Origin: Cupriavidus campinensis
Lineage (GTDB): Bacteria > Pseudomonadota > Gammaproteobacteria > Burkholderiales > Burkholderiaceae
Direction: 5' to 3'
Length of the DNA stretch: 56,472 nt
Assembly (NCBI RefSeq): GCF_905397395.1
Contig: NZ_CAJPVH010000038.1
Span: 1 to 56,472 of the forward strand
The translations under genes and the position numbers were made by a program. Below the pieces are notes generated by a model. The model made no database searches, was not told where the DNA came from, and saw only the letters and a list, made by a program, of their open reading frames with translations. Positions 15,350-23,568 of the stretch are shown piece after piece (the first letter of the stretch is position 1; each line of letters starts with the position of its first letter).

Positions 15350-17413
15350 TCAGCCCGCCTGCTCCACGCCGGGAAACTGCGACGCGGGCATCGGGCGGCC
15401 CAGCAGGTAGCCTTGCAGCGCGTCGCAGCCCAGATCGGCAAGGAAGGTCCGCTGCGCGGCCGTTTCCACACCTTCCGCCACCACCTGCAGCTTCAGCGTG
15501 CGGCCCAGCGCCACGATGGCGGACACGATGGCCGCGTCCTCCGTATCTTCCGCAAGATCCCGCACGAAGCCGCGATCGATCTTCAGCTCGCTGGCCGGAA
15601 TCCGCTTCAGGTGCAGCAGGCTCGAATACCCGGTGCCGAAGTCATCGATGGCGATGCGCACGCCCATGTCGTCCAGTTGCGTGAGGATGGCCAGGCTGGC
15701 CTCCACGTCGCGCATCGCCGTGGACTCCGTGATTTCCAGCGTCAGGCTGCCCGGTGGCACGCCGTGGCGCGTCAGCGCCCGCCCCACCGACTCGACCATG
15801 CCGGCATGGCAGAACTGCAACGCCGACAGGTTGACCGCCATCGACCAGCCCATATGGCCCAGCGCATGCCACTCGGCCAGCTGGCGGCACGCCTCGTCGA
15901 GCACCCAGTCCCCGATCGGCACGATGGCGCCGGTCTTCTCCGCCAGCGTGATGAACTGGTCCGGCATCAGCTGGCCGTGTGTGGGATGGTTCCAGCGCAG
16001 CAGCGCCTCCGCGCCGACCAGCTCGCCGCCCACGGCGGCGAACTTGGGCTGATAGTGCAGTTCTAGCTGGCCGTGCTTGAGCGCGCCGCGCAGGTCCTGG
16101 ATCAGCGCCTGCTGCGTGCGCGCCTGGTGATTCATCGAGCGCTCGAAGAAGCAGTACGCGTTGCGGCCGGCCGCCTTGGCGTGATACATCGCCGCATCCG
16201 CGTTGGACATCAGCGCGTCCTGGTCCTGCCCATCCGCCGGATGCAGGGCAATGCCGATGCTGCCCGAGACGTGGAGCGCGTGGCCGCCCACCTGCACGGT
16301 CTCGCGCAGCGCCTCCAGCAGCCCTTCGGCGATCACGCCGGCATCCTCGGGTTCGTCGATGCGCACCAGCAGCACGAATTCGTCGCCGCCCACGCGGGAG
16401 ATGGTGTCATCGGCCCGCACCACCGTGCGCAGCCGCCGGGCGATTTCCACCAGCAGGCCGTCGCCCACGTGATGGCCGTAGGTATCGTTCACGCCCTTGA
16501 AGCCGTCGAGATCGACAAACAGCACGGCAAAGCGCGCATGCTGGCTGGCGCTGGCCTGGATGGCCTGCGCGAAGCGGTCGTCCAGCAGCGCGCGGTTCGG
16601 CAGATGGGTGAGCTTGTCGTGCAGGGCCAGGAATTCGAGTTCCTCATTCGCCACGCCTAGCGCCTGCGCCAGCACAGCGGTGCGCATCTCCAGCCGCATG
16701 TCGAGTACCGAGGTAATCAGCGCCACCGCCAGCACGCAGACCGTGATGACGAGGATGGGCAGCGCCAGCGTGCCGCTGTGGACGCCATCACGCGCCGCGC
16801 CGCACACGCTGCCGAGCGGAAACTGGGCCGCCGCCATGCCCGTGTAGTGCATGGCGGCGATGGCCACGCCCATCACCACGGCCGCGCCGAGGCGCAGCTG
16901 GTGGATGCGCGGCATGTTCCGGCGCAGCCGGAAGGCAATCCAGAGCGCCACGCCCGACGCCGCCACCGCAATCCCAATCGACAGCGCGAACAGCCACGGC
17001 ACGTAGTGGATGCCCGGCTGCATGCGCAGCGCGGCCATGCCGGTGTAGTGCATGCTGGCCACGGCGGCGCCCAGCACCAGCGCGCCCATCACCAGCCGGC
17101 GCCGGGGCAGGTGTTCCTGGCAGACCAGCCTAAGCGCGAAGGCCGAGGCGACGATGGCGATCCCCAGCGAGCCCACCGTGATGGCCGGATCGTAGCCCAG
17201 CGGAATGGGCAGCTGGAACGCCAGCATGCCGACGAAATGCATCGACCAGATGCCCAGCCCCATGGCGACCGCGCCGCCAGCCAGCCACATATGGGCATAG
17301 CGCCCGCGTGCGGTGGCGATACGGCCGGCCAGGTCCAGCGCGGTATAGGACGCGAGGATGGCCACCAGCAGGGAAAACAGGACGAGAAGCGCGTCGTAGC
17401 TCGGGGAAATCAT
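15350..17413 (-). CDS. MHYT-GGDEF-EAL membrane cyclic-di-GMP enzyme
   Basis: A 687-residue inner-membrane protein. The N-terminal MHYT domain has seven predicted helices with three repeats of the metal motif: SMHFVGM (57-63), SMHYTGM (120-126) and AMHYTGM (187-193). MHYT domains are predicted to bind copper and sense O2, CO or NO. A diguanylate cyclase domain follows with intact RVGGDEF (340-346), then a phosphodiesterase domain with EALLRW (469-474), DDFGTGYSSL (590-599) and KIDRGFV, all catalytic residues present. It resembles Pseudomonas NbdA/MucR and Bacillus YkoW in architecture. Either activity may dominate. The ATG at 17413 is chosen because the MHYT domain starts there; the upstream in-frame extension is not membrane-like. 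It is a single-gene unit. Confidence 0.92.
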   Translation of the reverse strand: MISPSYDALLVLFSLLVAILASYTALDLAGRIATARGRYAHMWLAGGAVAMGLGIWSMHFVGMLAFQLPIPLGYDPAITVGSLGIAIVASAFALRLVCQEHLPRRRLVMGALVLGAAVASMHYTGMAALRMQPGIHYVPWLFALSIGIAVAASGVALWIAFRLRRNMPRIHQLRLGAAVVMGVAIAAMHYTGMAAAQFPLGSVCGAARDGVHSGTLALPILVITVCVLAVALITSVLDMRLEMRTAVLAQALGVANEELEFLALHDKLTHLPNRALLDDRFAQAIQASASQHARFAVLFVDLDGFKGVNDTYGHHVGDGLLVEIARRLRTVVRADDTISRVGGDEFVLLVRIDEPEDAGVIAEGLLEALRETVQVGGHALHVSGSIGIALHPADGQDQDALMSNADAAMYHAKAAGRNAYCFFERSMNHQARTQQALIQDLRGALKHGQLELHYQPKFAAVGGELVGAEALLRWNHPTHGQLMPDQFITLAEKTGAIVPIGDWVLDEACRQLAEWHALGHMGWSMAVNLSALQFCHAGMVESVGRALTRHGVPPGSLTLEITESTAMRDVEASLAILTQLDDMGVRIAIDDFGTGYSSLLHLKRIPASELKIDRGFVRDLAEDTEDAAIVSAIVALGRTLKLQVVAEGVETAAQRTFLADLGCDALQGYLLGRPMPASQFPGVEQAG

Positions 17414-17774
17414 GGTGGCGCGTGACGAAGCAGTGGCTCGGAGAGCCGGAATTCTGAGGGGTGGCGCCGCGCGAGCGTGCAATTCCCGGTATCAGTGGGG
17501 TTATCGGCGAATGGAGGCCAGACTTTAGCGGGATTGCGCTATGCCTGCCTACCCTTTTCCCCCGGCCCGCGCCGGTTCCTCCGGTTTGCCGAGGGCTTGA
17601 CACAAGCCCGAGCGGGCCCGCCCGCCGTCCGACAATTCCTACATCCCAATCGGCGCGCGCCGGAATGGCTGCGCCCGGCGCCCCACCTATTCTTGAGTCG
17701 TGGCGGGAGCGCCGCATCGCAGATCAGCGAGACCTACGCAATGCGGCGCGGCCCCGGAATGCAGGAGAGCAACC
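17414..17774. other. Intergenic region with a 17-bp palindrome
   Basis: This 361-base stretch separates two divergent genes and has no convincing ORF. GGGCTTG-ACA-CAAGCCC (17593-17609) is a perfect palindrome that contains a -35-like TTGACA, so it may be an operator over a promoter for the lipoprotein gene; no clear -10 follows at 17 bases. AGGAGA at 17763-17768 is the lipoprotein ribosome binding site. Nothing else is recognised. Confidence 0.45.
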
Positions 17775-17957
17775 ATGTGGAAACGACTGGCTGGCGCGCT
17801 CGCGGTGGGCGCATGCTGTTGGGCCCTCTCGGGCTGCACGGCAACCGGCGCCGTCGCGGGCGGCGTTGTCGGACACGAAGTGAGCGACGGTAGCGCCCTG
17901 GGTACGGTGGGCGGTGCCGTGGTCGGTGGCGTGATTGGCCACGAGCTTGGCAAGTAA
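17775..17957 (+). CDS. Small glycine-zipper lipoprotein (OsmB/SlyB-like)
   Basis: A 60-residue lipoprotein. The lipobox LSGC (Cys21) follows a hydrophobic signal. The mature part is almost entirely a glycine zipper (AVAGGVVGHEVSDG, then TVGGAVVGGVIGHELGK), the pattern of OsmB and the glycine-zipper 2TM family. Such proteins sit in the outer membrane and are often stress-induced. AGGAGA lies 6 bases before the ATG. It is a single-gene unit; a stem-loop (GCGGCATAT / ATATGCCGC, 18019-18053) about 60 bases after the stop may end its transcript, although it has no T tract. Confidence 0.8.
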   Translation: MWKRLAGALAVGACCWALSGCTATGAVAGGVVGHEVSDGSALGTVGGAVVGGVIGHELGK

Positions 17958-18018
17958 AGATTAGAGGTAAGTCACGTTTTCCGCGGTCTGGATGGCGGGC
18001 AGGGTCGTCCAGGCTAGC

Positions 18019-18121
18019 GCGGCATATGCTTGAAGATGGGAAGGATATGCCGCCGCGCGCCGCGCCATGAGCATCGGCTGTTGTGTTTTTCAACGATGAG
18101 CGGACGTTTTCATCGCTGAAA
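18019..18121. repeat. Two inverted repeats in the 17958-18260 intergenic region
   Basis: GCGGCATAT (18019-18027) and ATATGCCGC (18045-18053) form a perfect 9-bp inverted repeat with a 17-base loop. TTTCAACGATGA (18088-18099) and TCATCGCTGAAA (18110-18121) form a 12-bp inverted repeat with one mismatch and a 10-base spacer, which looks like an operator rather than a terminator. The gap holds no gene. The 303-base region ends with a bidirectional terminator. Confidence 0.55.
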
Positions 18122-18192
18122 GGCATCGCGGCACACAACGATGTCAGATCTCCCGATCGTCATGGCGCGGCCGTGGGAAACCCTGCAATGAG

Positions 18193-18222
18193 AAAGCCCC
18201 GGCGCGCGTGCACCGGGGCTTT
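18193..18222. terminator. Bidirectional intrinsic terminator
   Basis: AAAGCCCCGG and CCGGGGCTTT form a perfect 10-bp stem around a 10-base loop, followed by further T residues on the plus strand and preceded by A residues that read as T on the minus strand. It can end both the rightward transcription from the lipoprotein side and the leftward acyl-CoA dehydrogenase operon. Confidence 0.9.
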
Positions 18223-18260
18223 TTCCTATCCAGCCTATCCTGCTATGCCGCTTGATCGAA

Positions 18261-19433
18261 CTAGTACGATTTCGGCAGCCCCAGCACGCGCTCGGCGATA
18301 TGGCACATGATCAGCTGGGCGCTGACCGGCGCGATGCGCGGGATGTACGACTCGCGCAGGTAGCGCTCCACATGGTATTCCCGCGCATAGCCCATGCCGC
18401 CCAGCGTCAGCACGGCGGTCTGGCAGGCCTGGTGCGCGGCCTCGGCGGCCAGGTACTTGGCGGCGTTGGCCTCGGCGCCGCACGGCTTGCCGTTGTCGTA
18501 GAGCCAGGCGGCCTTCCACACCATCATGTCGGCGGCTTCCAGCGCCATCCACGCCTGCGCCAGCGGGTGCTGGATGCCCTGGTTCTGGCCGATGGGCCGC
18601 CCGAACACGGTGCGCTCGCGGGCATAGCGGGTGGCGGCTTCCAGTGCGGCGCGGCCCAGCCCCACGGCTTCGGCGGCGATCAGGATGCGCTCCGGGTTCA
18701 GGCCATGCAGGATGTACTCGAAGCCTCTGCCCTCCTCGCCAATGCGGTCCGCCGCCGGCACCATCAGGCCGTCGATGAACAACATGTTCGAGTCCACGGC
18801 GCCGCGGCCCATCTTGTCGATCTCGCGCACCTCGATGTGCTTGCGGTCCAGCGCCGTGTAGAACAGGCTCAGGCCCTGCGTGGGCTTGGCCACGGCTTCC
18901 AGCGGCGTGGTGCGCGCCAGCAGCAGCATGCGCGTGGCCACCTGCGCCGTGGAGATCCAGATCTTGCGGCCATCCACGCGATAGGCGCTGCCATCGTCCG
19001 TGCGCACCGCCTGCGTCTTCAGGTGGGTGGTATCGAGCCCCGCGTCCGGCTCGGTCACGGCGAAGCAGGCCTTTTCCTGCCCGGCGATCAGCGGCGGCAG
19101 CGCGGCCGCCTGCTGGGCCTCGGAGCCGAACACCACCACCGGGTTCAGGCCGAACACGTTCATGTGGATGGCGGACGCGCCGGAGAATCCCGCCCCGGAC
19201 GCCGACACGGTCTGCATGATCAGCGCCGCCTCGGTAATGCCGAGCCCCGCGCCACCGTACTGCTCCGGCATGGCAATGCCGAGCCAGCCCGCGCCGGCCA
19301 TCGCCTTGTGAAACGCCTCGGGAAACTCATGGCGCTGGTCCAGCCCGGCCCAGTAGTCGGGGCCGAAGTCGCTGCATAGCTGGCTTACGGCTTCAACGAT
19401 GGCGTTCTGTTCAGGTGTCCTTTCGAAGTTCAT
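18261..19433 (-). CDS. Acyl-CoA dehydrogenase family protein (no C-terminal EGT glutamate)
   Basis: A 390-residue flavoprotein of the acyl-CoA dehydrogenase fold: helical N-domain, beta-barrel with CFAVTEPDAGLDTT (123-136) and WISTA (159-163), then the C-terminal helical domain with GRPIGQNQGIQH and TLGGMGYA. The catalytic Glu of most family members, in a YEGT motif near the C-terminus, is absent; the sequence there is YIPRIAPVS. A Glu at the alternative helix position used by isovaleryl-CoA dehydrogenase (LNPERI, Glu248) is present and may be the base (inference). It should oxidise an acyl-CoA and pass electrons to ETF. It is the last gene of a cupin-Bug-dehydrogenase operon, 12 bases after the Bug gene. 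Confidence 0.88.
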   Translation of the reverse strand: MNFERTPEQNAIVEAVSQLCSDFGPDYWAGLDQRHEFPEAFHKAMAGAGWLGIAMPEQYGGAGLGITEAALIMQTVSASGAGFSGASAIHMNVFGLNPVVVFGSEAQQAAALPPLIAGQEKACFAVTEPDAGLDTTHLKTQAVRTDDGSAYRVDGRKIWISTAQVATRMLLLARTTPLEAVAKPTQGLSLFYTALDRKHIEVREIDKMGRGAVDSNMLFIDGLMVPAADRIGEEGRGFEYILHGLNPERILIAAEAVGLGRAALEAATRYARERTVFGRPIGQNQGIQHPLAQAWMALEAADMMVWKAAWLYDNGKPCGAEANAAKYLAAEAAHQACQTAVLTLGGMGYAREYHVERYLRESYIPRIAPVSAQLIMCHIAERVLGLPKSY

Positions 19434-19445
19434 CGGCGTCTCGCG

Positions 19446-20438
19446 TTATTCCGGCTGGATGCCAGCGTCCTTCACCAGCTTGGTCCACTTGACCAGCTCG
19501 CCCGCCACAAAGCCGGCGAACTGCTGCGGATTCTGGCCGAAGGCCTCGAAGCCCAGCGCCTCGAAGCGCGGCGCCACCTCCTTGCTCGACGCAATGCGCG
19601 ACAGCTCGCGATTGAGCCGTTCGACGATCGGCTGCGGCGTCTTGGCCGGCGCGAACACGCCGTTCCAGGAAGTGATGTCGAAGCCCTTCATCTCCGGGGT
19701 ATCGGCAATCGGCGGCAGGTCCGGCAGCAGGCGGCTGCGCTGCGCGGTGGTCACCGCCAGCGCGCGCATCTTGCCGGCCTTCACGTTGGCGATGCCCGCG
19801 GCCACGTCGACGAACATCATCGGCACCTGCCCGGCAATCACGTCGGTCATGGCCGGCGGCGTGCTCTTATAGGGCACGTGCAGCAGGTCCAGCTTGGCCA
19901 GCCGCGAGAACGTGGCGCCAGAGACGATGCCCGTGCTGTTGCCGCTGGCGTAGGACATGCCCGGATGCGCCTTGGCATAGGCAATCAGCTCGGGCACCGT
20001 CTTGACCGGCAGCTTGGGATTGATCACCAGCATGAATGGCAGGTTGCCCATGCGGCCGACCGGCGTGAAGTCCTTGATCGGGTCATAGGGCAGCTTCTTC
20101 ATCAGCGACGGATTGGCCGAATGCGTGGTGTTGGTGGTCATGAACAGCGTATAGCCGTCCGGGGCCGCCTGCGCAACCAGCTCCGCCGCGATGGCGCCGT
20201 TGGCGCCGGGGCGATTGTCGACCACCACGTTCTGGCCGAGCGCATCGCCCAGTTCCTTGGCCGTGATGCGCGCGACGGCATCGGTGCCGCTGCCGGCGGC
20301 AAACGGCACGACAAGGCGGATCGGACGGCTGGGCCAGCTATCAGCAGCGTGGACAGCGGGGGCAAACGACAGCGTTGCCAGCGCGGGCAACGCCACGATG
20401 GCGGCGGCAAGCATGCGCCGCGCACGGAAAGTCGGCAT
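19446..20438 (-). CDS. Bug family periplasmic solute-binding protein (TctC-type), copy 1
   Basis: A 330-residue exported binding protein of the Bordetella uptake gene family. The signal peptide ends near VHAA-DSWPS (about residue 32). Family blocks are PSRPIRLVVPFAAGSGTDAVAR, VVVDNRPGANGAIAAELVAQAAPDGYTL and the VPYKSTPPAMTDVIAGQV region lining the pocket. Bug proteins bind small carboxylates by two water-bridged beta strands and either feed TctAB-type transporters or act as sensors; no tctAB genes are in this window. Cotranscription with the acyl-CoA dehydrogenase suggests its ligand is the substrate of that pathway. The ATG at 20438 follows a GGAG-containing leader. Confidence 0.92.
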   Translation of the reverse strand: MPTFRARRMLAAAIVALPALATLSFAPAVHAADSWPSRPIRLVVPFAAGSGTDAVARITAKELGDALGQNVVVDNRPGANGAIAAELVAQAAPDGYTLFMTTNTTHSANPSLMKKLPYDPIKDFTPVGRMGNLPFMLVINPKLPVKTVPELIAYAKAHPGMSYASGNSTGIVSGATFSRLAKLDLLHVPYKSTPPAMTDVIAGQVPMMFVDVAAGIANVKAGKMRALAVTTAQRSRLLPDLPPIADTPEMKGFDITSWNGVFAPAKTPQPIVERLNRELSRIASSKEVAPRFEALGFEAFGQNPQQFAGFVAGELVKWTKLVKDAGIQPE

Positions 20439-20479
20439 GGAGGTCTCCTCGGATTCTTATATAGGCAGGCGGCGCGGAT

Positions 20480-20893
20480 TCAGGCGGGACGGATGACGCG
20501 GTCCGGCGATTCCTCGTAAGGCGGGGCGTAGACCACGAGCAGCTTGACGGGCTCGTCGCTGATCACCGTGAAGACGTGCATCGCTTCAGCCGGAAAGAAG
20601 CAGCAGTCACCGGGGCCCAGTTCCTGGGACTGCCCGTTGACTTCGGCCCGCGCGCGGCCTTCCAGCACATAGCAGACCTGCTCGATGCCCGGATGCGCGT
20701 GCGGCAGCGCGCCCTTGCCGCGTTCGATGGTGCCGTGGATGACTTCGAGCTGGGTGGCGCCGACGTTCTCGCGCCCGATGATGCGGCGGTTCAGCGTGCC
20801 GACGTGATTGGCGGGGTGGTAGCCGGCAACGTCCTCGGTGCGGACGAAGTACACCGGCCCCGATGCGGGTGATGCGGGTGAAGCTTGGGTCAT
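20480..20893 (-). CDS. Cupin domain protein
   Basis: A 137-residue single-domain cupin. Motif 1 reads HAHPGIEQVCYVLEG with His65, His67 and Glu71, and motif 2 PGDCCFFPAEAMHVF has His106, so the full 3-His-1-Glu metal site is present. Such small cupins may be dioxygenases, isomerases or sugar/acid-binding proteins; the function here is not known. It is the first gene of the operon with the Bug protein and acyl-CoA dehydrogenase (41 bases between this gene and the Bug gene). A GGAG lies about 10 bases before the ATG. Confidence 0.82.
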   Translation of the reverse strand: MTQASPASPASGPVYFVRTEDVAGYHPANHVGTLNRRIIGRENVGATQLEVIHGTIERGKGALPHAHPGIEQVCYVLEGRARAEVNGQSQELGPGDCCFFPAEAMHVFTVISDEPVKLLVVYAPPYEESPDRVIRPA

Positions 20894-20951
20894 AAGGGGC
20901 TTGTCTCCAACAGGGAACTACAACGGCCGCCGCGTGGCATCACGGGCGTCT

Positions 20952-20991
20952 TTTTTCATGTTTGTGAAACCGATTTTATGCCCATGAAAAA
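20952..20991. promoter_or_regulatory. AT-rich inverted repeat in a divergent promoter region
   Basis: TTTTTCATG (20952-20960) and CATGAAAAA (20983-20991) form a perfect 9-bp inverted repeat 22 bases apart, with a third related element GTGAAAC between them. It lies in the 255-base gap between the divergent cupin and second Bug genes and is the most AT-rich part of it, so it is a candidate operator or promoter for one or both operons. Confidence 0.5.
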
Positions 20992-21148
20992 CGAAGTCAA
21001 CTAGGGGATGGCCCTTGGGTGTGGCGCGGGTGCATCCCTCATTGATGAATCTGAGGCACGAATGAAGTGCATCGACCGAAATTATGTCGCCGCAGGCAAA
21101 TGCTAGGATGCCAGCCATAACGACACCTATCCAAAAGGAGACAACCCC

Positions 21149-22117
21149 ATGAAGCTCAGCCACCTCGCCTGTACCGCCCTGCTCGCCTGCACCGCCGTCG
21201 TGGGCACGGCCTCGGCCCAGTCCTATCCGCAGCGCCCGGTCCGCCTGATCGTGCCCTACGCCCCCGGTGGCAGCGCAGACATCGCCGCGCGCCTGATTTC
21301 GGATGCCTGGGCGAAGAGCCTCGGCGGCACCCTCGTGGTGGAGAACCGCGCCGGCGCGGGCGGCAATATCGGTGTGGATGCCGTCGCCAAGTCGCCGGCG
21401 GATGGCTACACCATCGGCCTGCAAACCGTGTCGCTGGCCATCAACCCGGGCCTGTTCCCGCGCATGCCGTATGACACGCTGAAGGATCTGGCGCCGATCG
21501 GCATGGTGGCCAGCTCGCAGCACGTGCTGGTGATCAACAACAAGGTGCCGGCCAGGAATCTGCAGGAACTGATTACCCTGGCCAAGGCGTCGCCGGACAA
21601 GCTGACCTACGGCTCCGCCGGCAATGGCAGCACCTTCCATATGTCGGCCGAACTGTTCAAGTCCGTGGCCAATGTGTCGATCGTCCACGTGCCCTATCGC
21701 GGCGGCGGCCCGGCCCTGGTGGACACCATCGCCGGACAGGTGGATATGAGCTTCCCCGTGATTTCCGCCGCCCAGCAGCACGTGCAGGGCGGCAAGCTGA
21801 CCGCGCTGGCAGTGACCGGCGCCAAGCGCTCCGCCCTGCTGCCGAACGTGCCGACCGCCGCCGAGGCCGGCCTGCCCGATTACCTGTTCGAGACGTGGTT
21901 CATGGTCTTCGCGCCGGCCGGCACGCCCAAGCCCGTCATCGACAAGCTCAACACCGCGCTGAACAGCGCGCTGGCCGCGCAGGCCACCAGGGAGCGCATG
22001 GTCAAGGAAGGCTTCGAGCCCACCCCGACCACGCCGGAAGCCGCCCGCCAGCGCCTGGAGCGCGAAATGCCGATGTGGGCGAAATTGATCAAGCAGCGCG
22101 GCATCACCGCCGAATGA
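21149..22117 (+). CDS. Bug family periplasmic solute-binding protein, copy 2
   Basis: A 322-residue Bug/TctC protein with a signal peptide to about residue 24 (ASA-QSYPQ). The family blocks RPVRLIVPYAPGGSADIAAR, VVENRAGAGGNIGVDAVAKSPADGYTI and HVPYRGGGPALVDTIAGQVDM are intact. AAAGGAGA precedes the ATG by about 9 bases. It heads a three-gene operon with the LeuCD-type hydro-lyase subunits, so its ligand is probably a hydroxy- or unsaturated di- or tricarboxylate acted on by that enzyme (inference). Confidence 0.92.
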   Translation: MKLSHLACTALLACTAVVGTASAQSYPQRPVRLIVPYAPGGSADIAARLISDAWAKSLGGTLVVENRAGAGGNIGVDAVAKSPADGYTIGLQTVSLAINPGLFPRMPYDTLKDLAPIGMVASSQHVLVINNKVPARNLQELITLAKASPDKLTYGSAGNGSTFHMSAELFKSVANVSIVHVPYRGGGPALVDTIAGQVDMSFPVISAAQQHVQGGKLTALAVTGAKRSALLPNVPTAAEAGLPDYLFETWFMVFAPAGTPKPVIDKLNTALNSALAAQATRERMVKEGFEPTPTTPEAARQRLEREMPMWAKLIKQRGITAE

Positions 22118-22122
22118 CCTAA

Positions 22123-22146
22123 GCAGAAACCGTAGCAGAGACCGTA
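22123..22146 (+). repeat. 12-bp tandem repeat just before the leuC-like start
   Basis: GCAGAAACCGTA and GCAGAGACCGTA are adjacent copies with one difference, ending three bases before the ATG of the large hydro-lyase subunit. They occupy the place where a Shine-Dalgarno is expected; only a weak GAGA is available. Confidence 0.6.
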
Positions 22147-22149
22147 GCG

Positions 22150-23568
22150 ATGACTTCCCGAACCCTATACAACAAGCTGGTGGACGCACACACCGTCGCC
22201 CGGATCGACGAGGACAACGTCCTCCTGTTCTGCGACCTGCATCTGATGAACGAGTACACCAGCCCGCAGGCCTTTGCCGGCCTGCACGAGCAAGGGCGCG
22301 GCGTGCTGGTGCCGGGGCAGAATGTCTCGGTCGTCAGCCATATCATTCCGACCCACCCCACCGCGATCCGCGTGATTGCGGACCCGGCCTCGGCGCTACA
22401 GGCCACCAACCTGCGCGACAACTGCACCCGGCACGCGATTCCGCTGTTCGACACCAACGACCGGCTGCAGGGCATCGAGCACGTGGTGGCGCCCGAGCAC
22501 GGCATGATCCGGCCGGGCATGGTGGTGATCTGCGGCGACAGCCACACCACCACCTACGGGGCGCTGGGCGCGCTGGGCTTTGGCATCGGCACGTCCGAGG
22601 TGGAGCATGTGCTGGCCACCCAGACGCTGGTCTACCGGATGGCCAAGACCATGCGCATCCGCGTGGACGGCAAGCTGCCGGTGGGCACCACGGCCAAGGA
22701 CCTGATCCTCAAGATCATCGCCCGCATCGGCGCGCAGGGCGCGCGCGGCTACGTGGTGGAGTACTGCGGCACGGCCATCCGTGACCTGAGCATCGAAGCG
22801 CGTTTCACGCTCTGCAACATGACGGTGGAAGCTGCCGCGCGCGGTGCGCTGATCGCCCCGGACGACGCCGCCGTCGACTACGTGCTGCGCCGTGCAGCGG
22901 ATATGGACGAGGCGCAGCGCGCCGCCGCACGCCAGTACTGGGATACGCTGAAAAGCGACGCCGACGCCACCTTCGACATGGAATACATGTTCGATGCCAG
23001 CGACATCGAGCCCTACGTTACCTGGGGCACCAGCCCGGACCAGGCGCTGCCGGTGTCCGGCCACATCCCCTTCCCCGAAGACCAGATGGACGATGCCGAG
23101 CAGCGCTCGGTGGCGCGCGCCCTCGCCTACACGCACCTGACCTCTGGCGCGGCGCTGGAAGGCACGCCGATCCAGCACGTGTTCATCGGCTCCTGCACCA
23201 ATGGCCGCATCGAGGACCTGCGCGCGGTAGCCAGCGTGGTGCGCGGCAAAACCGTGGCGAAAGGCGTGCGGGCGATGGTCGTGCCCGGCTCCGGCACAGT
23301 GAAGGCGCAGGCCGAGCGCGAAGGGCTGGCCGACATCCTGACCGCCGCCGGCTTCGAATGGCGCCAGCCGGGCTGCTCGATGTGCCTGGCGATGAATGAC
23401 GATGTGCTGGCCGATGGCGTGCGCTGCGCCTCCACCACCAACCGCAACTTCGAAGGCCGCCAGGGGCGCGGCGCCATCACCCACCTGATGAGCCCGGCCA
23501 TGGCCGCCGCCGCCGCCATCACCGGCACGATTACCGATGTCCGCAAGCTGGAGGTCTCCCATGTCTGA
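22150..23568 (+). CDS. LeuC-type hydro-lyase large subunit (3-isopropylmalate dehydratase family)
   Basis: A 472-residue aconitase-superfamily subunit. The [4Fe-4S] cysteines are present: Cys349 in GSCTNGR, and Cys409 and Cys412 in QPGCSMCLAM. Substrate-site blocks are CGDSHTTTYGALGALGFGIGTSEVEHV and the C-terminal STTNRNFEGRQG. It departs from housekeeping LeuC in several blocks (CDLHLMNEYTSPQAF at the N-terminus, NMTVEAAARGALIAPDDA), resembling paralogues such as 2,3-dimethylmalate or methylmalate dehydratases. It would add or remove water on a substituted malate/maleate. Context is catabolic: Bug protein upstream, small subunit overlapping downstream, CoA-transferase and dehydrogenases nearby, and no other leucine genes. 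Leucine biosynthesis is therefore unlikely, though not excluded. Confidence 0.85.
   Translation: MTSRTLYNKLVDAHTVARIDEDNVLLFCDLHLMNEYTSPQAFAGLHEQGRGVLVPGQNVSVVSHIIPTHPTAIRVIADPASALQATNLRDNCTRHAIPLFDTNDRLQGIEHVVAPEHGMIRPGMVVICGDSHTTTYGALGALGFGIGTSEVEHVLATQTLVYRMAKTMRIRVDGKLPVGTTAKDLILKIIARIGAQGARGYVVEYCGTAIRDLSIEARFTLCNMTVEAAARGALIAPDDAAVDYVLRRAADMDEAQRAAARQYWDTLKSDADATFDMEYMFDASDIEPYVTWGTSPDQALPVSGHIPFPEDQMDDAEQRSVARALAYTHLTSGAALEGTPIQHVFIGSCTNGRIEDLRAVASVVRGKTVAKGVRAMVVPGSGTVKAQAEREGLADILTAAGFEWRQPGCSMCLAMNDDVLADGVRCASTTNRNFEGRQGRGAITHLMSPAMAAAAAITGTITDVRKLEVSHV

Noticed and set aside
17593..17609. Rho-independent terminator
   Set aside because: The palindrome is only 7 bp per arm with no T run on either strand and contains a -35-like TTGACA, so an operator is at least as likely.
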